Below are positions 57,843 to 63,126 of a stretch of 63,126 bases of DNA, in pieces. Made by a program: the position numbers and the translations under genes. Each line of letters opens with the position of its first letter. The stretch's first letter is position 1. The stretch lies in the NCBI GenBank assembly GCA_009929715.1, contig RZZX01000005.1, forward strand, positions 1 through 63,126, given 5' to 3'. Below the pieces are notes generated by a model. The model was not told the origin of the DNA, searched no databases, and saw only the letters and a program-made list of their open reading frames with translations. The DNA comes from Bacteroidia bacterium (lineage in GTDB: Bacteria > Bacteroidota > Bacteroidia > Bacteroidales > Bacteroidaceae).

Positions 57843-60008
57843 TTAACGATCAATTTTTTGTTCCATTATCAAAGTGATGCTTGCTCCTTTCTGAAGCAAT
57901 GTGCCACTTGGGATGGATTGACTTTTGACTTGGCCTATTCCTTGAATAAGCACTTTCAACCCTTTCTTTTCTAATAAATAGACAGCATCTTTGGCACCCA
58001 TTCCTACCACATTGGGTACCAACTTACTTCCCACTGGTTTGTTTTCCAACACAACGCTATGCGTGGTGGAACGTCCATGGCCCCAAGCTTTCCCTTGGAT
58101 AGAGACGATTTTCCCGGTGGTTTTAACTTCCAGTTTATCTAAAACATATTTTGTTTCTTGCAGCTCTCCGGCTTTCACTTCAGGAATCAAAACCGAGCAG
58201 GAATCGATCGCATTGGTTAGTGAAAAACGAAGGTTTTTAGCATAAACCCTTTCTGCTATTTTACCGAAAACGCTACCGGCCATCAGACCTCCAGATGCTG
58301 GCAAACCTGGCTTCTGGATTGACACAATCATGCTGTACTTGGGCGATTCTGAGGGGAAGAAGCCACAAAAACTAACTAGGTAATTGGTCTTTCCGGTCTT
58401 ATAACCGGCACTACCTTGAGAAATTTGAGCGGTTCCTGTTTTCCCTGAAACGTTAAATTGTTTGTTGCCTGCAGGTTTGGCTAACCCTTCACTAACTACC
58501 TTGTGAAGAATCTCTCGTATCTGTCTCAGCGTGTTGTCCGAACAGATCTTGGGATTAATAACTTCTGTGGGGTACTCTTTGATGACTTCTCCATTTTTTA
58601 ATGCGGCCTTTACAAACTTAGGTCGAACCATGACGCCATCATTGGCTATGGCATTGTAAAAAGTGAGCATGTTTAATGGCGGCACCTGGGTTTCATAGCC
58701 AATACTCATCCATGGAAGCGTTGTTTTGGAGAAATAACGCTCTTTAGGGCCTTTGATATTGGGCTTTCCTTCTCCTGGAACTTGTAAGTTAAGTGGTTGG
58801 TGCATACTCATGCGTTTGAGTCCATCTACAAACTTCTTGGGATTGCTACCATAAAAGTGGTCTATAATACTCGATGTACCGATGTTCGATGACTTTTCCA
58901 AAATCTCCGTGACGTTCAATACACCATAGCCCCCTCTGTACCAGTTGTGATCTTTCATGGCTCGCCCATACATCATCTTAATACCATTTCCTGTGTCGAC
59001 TGTATAGTCTGGTGTGATTTTCCCGTCTTCAAGAGCCACCATGATGGAGGCCGTTTTGAAGGTTGAGCCTGGTTCAAGCATGTCGCTGATGGCGTTGTTT
59101 CTGATTTCGTGGTACTCACCATCTGGGCATAAGGTCATGTTGACTATGGCTTTGACCTCTCCTGTTGCAACTTCCATCAAAGCCACAACACCGACGGTTG
59201 CGCCAATCTCTTTGAGCTTGTCGATAAGCACTTTTTCGCAAATATCTTGCATGTCCACATCGATAGAGGTGATGATGTCACAACCATCGATCGGTGGAAT
59301 GTCAACGATGTTCAGGTATTTATTCATAACTTTCTGACGGTGTGTTACGCCGTCTTTGCCTTTGAGTAGGCTGTCGAAAGCCAATTCGATCCCATTTTTA
59401 GCACCTTGTGCTGTGTCGGCATAGACTGCACCTAAAGTTCTTCTAGCTAAAGAACCAAAAGGCTTTTTCCGTTGATTATAAATCAATTCGTGAAACCCAC
59501 CTTTGTATCGGCTTAAGCGAAAGATTGGCAACTGTTTGACCTCCTTGTATTGGATATAAGAGATGCGGTCTGGATAAATCAGGTAATTTCGACTCTCTTT
59601 ATTTCGTCCTTTTTTAAGATGCGTTTTAAACTGTGCGACACTTCTGTCGGGGAAAATGGCATTAAGTCCGATGCAGATAGAATCGAGATTGGCTCTAAGC
59701 AGAGAATCTTTATAATGCTGGTCTTTTATGCGTTTGTTCTCCTCTCTTTCGCCCGACATAAAGTCTAGGTATATCCGATATTCCGGCAATGAGCTCGCCA
59801 TGAGCTTGCCGTCCGATGAGATGATGTTGCCTCGGTTAGGCTTTATGGCAACATTCTCTTTGATGAAACGATTAGCCACGTCTTGCCAATATTGTCGTTC
59901 TGCAAACATGGTAACCCCTGCTTTGACAATTATAGCCACTCCTATTAATGCCATGATGAGCATGACAAAGAAGTAACGAGTCATTATATTTTTTTTATTA
60001 ACAGCCAC
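57843..60008 (-). CDS. ftsI: Class B penicillin-binding protein FtsI/PBP3 with C-terminal PASTA domain
   Basis: Septal transpeptidase that cross-links peptidoglycan. One N-terminal membrane helix (about 10-32), dimerisation region, then transpeptidase domain with SxxK in [10 protein letters not shown] (S315), SSN in [11 protein letters not shown] and KTG in VSGKTGTAQ (K523). After about residue 650 there is one PASTA domain ([23 protein letters not shown]), more typical of Gram-positives but standard in Bacteroidota FtsI. 721 residues. Next to ftsL as in other dcw clusters. Confidence 0.95.
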   Translation of the reverse strand: MAVNKKNIMTRYFFVMLIMALIGVAIIVKAGVTMFAERQYWQDVANRFIKENVAIKPNRGNIISSDGKLMASSLPEYRIYLDFMSGEREENKRIKDQHYKDSLLRANLDSICIGLNAIFPDRSVAQFKTHLKKGRNKESRNYLIYPDRISYIQYKEVKQLPIFRLSRYKGGFHELIYNQRKKPFGSLARRTLGAVYADTAQGAKNGIELAFDSLLKGKDGVTHRQKVMNKYLNIVDIPPIDGCDIITSIDVDMQDICEKVLIDKLKEIGATVGVVALMEVATGEVKAIVNMTLCPDGEYHEIRNNAISDMLEPGSTFKTASIMVALEDGKITPDYTVDTGNGIKMMYGRAMKDHNWYRGGYGVLNVTEILEKSSNIGTSSIIDHFYGSNPKKFVDGLKRMSMHQPLNLQVPGEGKPNIKGPKERYFSKTTLPWMSIGYETQVPPLNMLTFYNAIANDGVMVRPKFVKAALKNGEVIKEYPTEVINPKICSDNTLRQIREILHKVVSEGLAKPAGNKQFNVSGKTGTAQISQGSAGYKTGKTNYLVSFCGFFPSESPKYSMIVSIQKPGLPASGGLMAGSVFGKIAERVYAKNLRFSLTNAIDSCSVLIPEVKAGELQETKYVLDKLEVKTTGKIVSIQGKAWGHGRSTTHSVVLENKPVGSKLVPNVVGMGAKDAVYLLEKKGLKVLIQGIGQVKSQSIPSGTLLQKGASITLIMEQKIDR

Positions 60009-60045
60009 AGACGAAAAATCTATATTGTATGAATGCTTATTTATC

Positions 60046-60393
60046 TCATTTTACTAAGTAGGGTGGGTTGGTCGATGTTTGCAACGTACTCCCTGTTGTT
60101 GAAATATAATTCTCTATTCTCGACTGCCTGCTTTTCTCCATCAGTTCTGAATTTCTGGTGAGTGCATCATATTTGATATCAATGAGCTCTTTTTTGAGCT
60201 TGTCGATTTCAATTTGCTGCTGCTGGCTTGCATAGCGGTTGTGGATATAGAAAATAATGAAAACCATTATCAGAATAAGAAGCTTCATCTGACGACGGAA
60301 GAAATCGGTTGCTAGAATATCTCCGCCTAGAATACTTTTGAAAGATGTTTGCTTCTTTTTACTGGCTGGTTGTTCTGCTTTCTTTTCTTTCAT
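60046..60393 (-). CDS. ftsL: FtsL-like small bitopic division protein
   Basis: A 115-residue protein: Lys-rich cytoplasmic tail (about 1-36), one membrane helix (about 37-54, MKLLILIMVFIIFYIHNRY) and a periplasmic coiled coil (about 57-95, QQQQIEIDKLKKELIDIKY). This topology and position between rsmH and ftsI identify it as the FtsL counterpart; sequence identity to known FtsL is too low to prove it by eye. Confidence 0.78.
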   Translation of the reverse strand: MKEKKAEQPASKKKQTSFKSILGGDILATDFFRRQMKLLILIMVFIIFYIHNRYASQQQQIEIDKLKKELIDIKYDALTRNSELMEKSRQSRIENYISTTGSTLQTSTNPPYLVK

Positions 60394-60427
60394 TTCTGGA
60401 TCCTATTAATTAAACTAATGCGTGTCG

Positions 60428-61342
60428 TTATATTTTCTCAGCAATGCGTAATTTAGCGCTTCGAGAGCGTGGGTTGCTATTAATCTCTTCGTCAGATGGT
60501 ACGATAACTCTGTTGTTGACCAATCGGTAAGGCGTTTGTATTTTCCCAAAGAAATCTTGCTCCACTTTTCCCTCAAAGTTTCCTGTTTTCATGAGGTTTT
60601 TTACCATGCGGTCTTCGAGAGAATGATAGGTAATCACAACCAATCGGCCTCCTGGTTTGAGAGCTTTAGTCGCTCCATTCAGCATCTCTTTCAAGGCCTC
60701 CATCTCTTGATTAACCTCAATGCGCAATGCTTGAAACACTTTGGCCAATTCTTTCTTCTCCCGTTCAAATTTAAACAGCGGCTTGATGATTTCTAGGAAT
60801 TCATTGATCGTTTTAATTTCCGATTTCTGGCGCGCTCTGACAAGCATTGATGCTATTTTTCGGCTGTTTTTTAGTTCGCCATACAGGTAGAATAGGTTTG
60901 CTAGAGGCTCTTCGTCGTATGTGTTGATAATATCAGCCGCCGTCATGCCAGCTCGTTTGTTCATACGCATATCCAAAGCACCGTCGAAGCGGAATGAAAA
61001 TCCCCGTTCGCTATCGTCGAAATGATGGGAAGAGACCCCCAGGTCGGCTAGAATGGCATCAACCTGTTGGATACCGTGATACTTTAAAAAGTTTTCCAAA
61101 TACCGGAAATTGCTACGTACAAAAGTGAATCGTCCGTCGTTTACGATGTTTCTCTCTGCATCTTGATCTTGGTCGAATCCAAGCAAGCGTCCGTCAGCTC
61201 CTAGTTTAGATAAGATCTCTTTGGAGTGTCCACCGCCACCAAAAGTTACGTCCACATAAATACCATTTGGTTCTATGTTCATACCCTCTACACTCTCTTT
61301 GAGTAAAACAGGGATGTGATATGTTGTCTCTTTACTGTCCAT
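60428..61342 (-). CDS. rsmH: 16S rRNA (cytosine(1402)-N(4))-methyltransferase
   Basis: SAM-dependent methylation of C1402 in 16S rRNA. SAM motif YVDVTFGGGGHSKEIL, ILADLGVSSHHFDDSERGFSF, RIEVNQEMEAL and GGRLVVITYHSLEDRMVKN are all present. 304 residues. Second gene of the dcw run, 22 bp after mraZ. Confidence 0.97.
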   Translation of the reverse strand: MDSKETTYHIPVLLKESVEGMNIEPNGIYVDVTFGGGGHSKEILSKLGADGRLLGFDQDQDAERNIVNDGRFTFVRSNFRYLENFLKYHGIQQVDAILADLGVSSHHFDDSERGFSFRFDGALDMRMNKRAGMTAADIINTYDEEPLANLFYLYGELKNSRKIASMLVRARQKSEIKTINEFLEIIKPLFKFEREKKELAKVFQALRIEVNQEMEALKEMLNGATKALKPGGRLVVITYHSLEDRMVKNLMKTGNFEGKVEQDFFGKIQTPYRLVNNRVIVPSDEEINSNPRSRSAKLRIAEKI

Positions 61343-61364
61343 GCGTGTCGTCTAAAATTAGTTA

Positions 61365-61808
61365 TTACCCTTTGTTTAGTTTTTCAAGTGCGGTATTAAA
61401 ATCTTCTGGTGACATAAAAGGTTTTTCTAGGTTCTCTTTGGCCCAGATCTCTATTTTTTGGTCCAATCCGATAAAACGAACCTCAGTAGCGATGTTACAC
61501 ATTACGAGGTAGCGTTTGGGGATAAGGATTCGTCCATTGGAGTCCGGACTGATCGGTTCTAGGTCGCTTACAAATTGTCTGAACAGTTGTTCATGCTTGC
61601 TATTCCATTTATTCAGCCGTTGTCTGAGTTCATTCAACTCTTCATTCCAAACGCTTTCCGGATATAAAGTTAGGCAGTCTTGAAAGAGGTCTTTGCGCAT
61701 AATAAGCCTTTCTTCGGAAGCGTTTTCTAACTGCTTCCTAAAACCAGATGGGATAAAGACTCTTCCTTTGTTATCTGTTTTTGCTTCTATGTTGCCCCAA
61801 AAATGCAC
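61365..61808 (-). CDS. mraZ: Transcriptional regulator MraZ
   Basis: AbrB-like DNA-binding protein that controls its own operon, the dcw cluster. Two swapped-hairpin SpoVT/AbrB-type domains are seen: N-terminal DNKGRVFIPSGFRKQLE and C-terminal DSNGRILIPKRYLVM. The start codon is GTG (61808); an in-frame stop lies 9 bp upstream and this start gives the normal N-terminus. 147 residues. Its own binding boxes lie about 45 bp upstream (61854-61868). Confidence 0.94.
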   Translation of the reverse strand: MHFWGNIEAKTDNKGRVFIPSGFRKQLENASEERLIMRKDLFQDCLTLYPESVWNEELNELRQRLNKWNSKHEQLFRQFVSDLEPISPDSNGRILIPKRYLVMCNIATEVRFIGLDQKIEIWAKENLEKPFMSPEDFNTALEKLNKG

Positions 61809-61838
61809 TTTTCTTTACCTTATTATAATAAGCGACTG

Positions 61839-61846
61839 TAAAAGTA
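61839..61846 (-). promoter_or_regulatory. Possible -10 element of the dcw cluster
   Basis: TACTTTTA on the minus strand matches TAnnTTTG in seven of eight positions, about 30 bp before the GTG start. A TTTG at 61879-61876 is too far (29 bp) for a standard -33. Confidence 0.4.
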
Positions 61847-61853
61847 TACATTT

Positions 61854-61868
61854 CCCCACAATTCCCCA
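61854..61868 (-). promoter_or_regulatory. Putative MraZ operator (two TGGGG boxes, 10-bp period)
   Basis: Read on the minus strand: TGGGG (61868-61864), AATTG, TGGGG (61858-61854). MraZ is known in other bacteria to bind direct TGGGN repeats spaced by five bases upstream of mraZ. The two boxes sit about 45 bp before the GTG start. Confidence 0.8.
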
Positions 61869-62105
61869 CGCTTTTCAAAGATTATTTTTCCTTAAGTTAT
61901 TAACAGGGTGTTAAGTGTTTGATATTGGGGTGTTTAAATGTCTCTTGTTTTGAACGGTCAACGGGTTGTTTACAGTGCCAAAAGGAGCGGTGTTTGCGGT
62001 GATCGGATCAGTTTCTGTCTCCGTTCCGAGGTGTCAGTTTCTTTGCTATTGATGGAATAAGTCTTTTGGGTGGCGAACGGTATTTGGGTCAGTCTTGTTT
62101 CAAAA

Positions 62106-62141
62106 AAGCAGAAGCGATTCTGTTGGGAATCGCTTCTGCTT
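62106..62141 (-). terminator. Terminator of the stand-alone sigma gene
   Basis: Perfect AGCAGAAGCGATTC/GAATCGCTTCTGCT stem with a six-base loop; on the minus strand it is followed by six T. Confidence 0.88.
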
Positions 62142-62200
62142 AGAGACGTGCATCCACTGAGGCACTACCAAATACTATAATAAGTGAAAATATGTCTGAT

Positions 62201-62704
62201 TTATCGAAAATCTTTTAGGTCGCTTTGAAGGCGTTGACGTGTAAAAAAGATTCTACTTTTAACGGTTCCTATGGGTAGATCTAGTTTGTCTGCGATTTCG
62301 CGGTACTTAAAACCTGAAACGTGCATCGCAAAAGGAACTCGGTACTCTCTGGGCAGTGAGTTGACCACTCGGCGCATCTCTTTCAAATCATAAGCTTGCT
62401 CTGAATTTTCAAACTTGGTGTTCTGTGATAGGTTGAGATGGTATAAGTTGTCCGTTCGGTCCACAAATGTTTGGTCGCGCATCACCTTTCGGTAATTATT
62501 AATAAAGATGTTGCGCATAATGGTATAAACCCAGCCTCTGAAATTGGTATCGGGCATGTACTTATCTTCATTATCCAATACCTTTAAAGAAGTCTCCTGC
62601 AAAAGATCATTGGCCTCCTCTGTATCAGTTGTTAGTTTGTGTGCAAAACGTAGTAGTTCGCCTTGTATCTTAATAAGGTCTTTTTGGAAGCTCAAGCTTT
62701 TCAT
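62201..62704 (-). CDS. ECF-type RNA polymerase sigma factor
   Basis: A 167-residue group IV sigma factor. Region 2 has EEANDLLQETSLKVL and NFRGWVYTIMRNIFINNYRK; region 4 has LPREYRVPFAMHVSGFKYREIADKLDLPIGTVKSRIFFTRQRL. No anti-sigma gene is next to it in this window, unlike the pair at 10.3-11.3 kb, so it may be regulated otherwise or its partner may lie elsewhere. It reads toward the dcw cluster but is separated from it by its own terminator. Confidence 0.92.
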   Translation of the reverse strand: MKSLSFQKDLIKIQGELLRFAHKLTTDTEEANDLLQETSLKVLDNEDKYMPDTNFRGWVYTIMRNIFINNYRKVMRDQTFVDRTDNLYHLNLSQNTKFENSEQAYDLKEMRRVVNSLPREYRVPFAMHVSGFKYREIADKLDLPIGTVKSRIFFTRQRLQSDLKDFR

Positions 62705-63126
62705 AGGTGATAACTTTTAGAGTGAGTATTCGGGTTTCTTTTTGCTTTTCGCATTACAAGTATAAGCTTGTTTTAAAAAAAAGATAGGGGGATAAGTGTT
62801 TAGAATTGGGGGAAAAACTCTCAAATGATAGAATTTGGTTGTTATTTGATAGAATTTGGGTGCTTTTTTAAAAACAATTCATGAAGAGTATGTCGGCTTC
62901 TTTTCAGACTCATTACATCCGTTTTAAGAGTTTGATTTTTCAAGGCTTCTTGTATTTGGTTCAGGTAGATTGGGTAAAGCGTTAAGCTGACATAATTGAT
63001 AAATAGGAGGCTGTTATTAAATAATTTGCCCCAGTTTACATCATCTTAACTCCTCTGAATTGGACTCTAAAAACGTTTGTTTGGGCATTAAAAGAATTTT
63101 TAGCTGCCCAGCGAGAGACACTTTTT
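62705..63126. other. Upstream region of the sigma gene, no gene seen
   Basis: Contains two direct copies of TGATAGAATTTGG (62826 and 62847, 21 bp apart) and otherwise A/T-rich sequence up to the window end. No reading frame of note. Confidence 0.6.

Larger units (their letters stand above)
61809..62200. other. Regulatory intergenic region between mraZ and the sigma gene
   Basis: Contains the mraZ promoter and MraZ boxes near 61840-61870 and the sigma-gene terminator at 62106-62141. Between about 61930 and 62100 nothing recognisable is seen. Confidence 0.7.

Overview
The window is chromosomal DNA of a Bacteroidota member, almost certainly order Bacteroidales. The evidence is the promoter style (several TTTG, about 19 bp, TAnnTTTG pairs and few Shine-Dalgarno sites), fimbrillin-type (Mfa-like) lipoproteins, DUF2807 'GSGD' proteins, a PASTA-tailed FtsI, a SUF system downstream of rimP-nusA-infB, a biosynthetic arginine decarboxylase beside argB, and a DAP-type murein cluster. 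Genus cannot be settled from the sequence alone; a Parabacteroides-like or related gut Bacteroidales is a reasonable guess.

Layout. 0-4.2 kb: an exported glycoside hydrolase family 2 enzyme and an exported phosphodiesterase of the alkaline-phosphatase superfamily, probably one unit. 4.3-10.3 kb: housekeeping genes (MsbA-like ABC exporter, RNase HI with a viroplasmin-type domain, shikimate kinase, SpeA, ArgB). 10.3-13.7 kb: an ECF sigma factor with a membrane-anchored partner, a non-coding stretch with a 22-bp tandem repeat array, and two paralogous DUF2807 proteins on the opposite strand. 13.8-15 kb: a YgjP-like metallopeptidase and a small membrane protein. 15.2-20 kb: rimP-nusA-infB behind a textbook promoter. 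20.1-25.5 kb: cvpA-sufBCD-sufS. 25.6-28.4 kb: a YbjQ-family protein and a membrane pyrophosphatase. 28.5-33.1 kb: three fimbrillin-like lipoproteins, the middle one fused to a DNA/RNA non-specific nuclease. 33.8-41.9 kb: rnhB, corA, gpmI, a DUF3109 gene, gyrB, rpsT, tRNA-Glu and recO. 42.1-44.6 kb: an A/T-rich type II restriction-modification pair. 44.6-45.3 kb: a frameshifted gene remnant plus a second 22-bp repeat array. 45.5-61.8 kb: a nearly complete division and cell-wall (dcw) cluster on the minus strand, mraZ-rsmH-ftsL-ftsI-murE-mraY-murD-ftsW-murG-murC-ftsQ-ftsA-ftsZ-yqeY. 62.2-62.7 kb: a stand-alone ECF sigma factor.

How the genes work together. The dcw genes make lipid-linked peptidoglycan precursor (MurE, MurD, MurC, MraY, MurG) and run septation (FtsQ, FtsL, FtsW, FtsI, FtsA, FtsZ); the mraZ promoter carries two TGGGG boxes ten bp apart, the expected MraZ operator. 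CvpA-SufBCDS forms a compact Fe-S assembly operon. The surface-associated genes (GH2 and phosphodiesterase, DUF2807 pair, fimbrillin trio) are the accessory part.

Most unusual items: the fimbrillin-nuclease fusion inside a trio of lipoproteins with a shared front half and divergent C-termini; a dispersed composite element seen twice in opposite orientations (22-bp dyad array plus conserved short tail motifs, one copy enclosing a degraded DUF3874-like fragment); a 21-bp-stem hairpin between infB and cvpA; and two hairpins in the leader of the restriction-modification genes. All homology calls are from recognition of motifs by eye; no database was searched.
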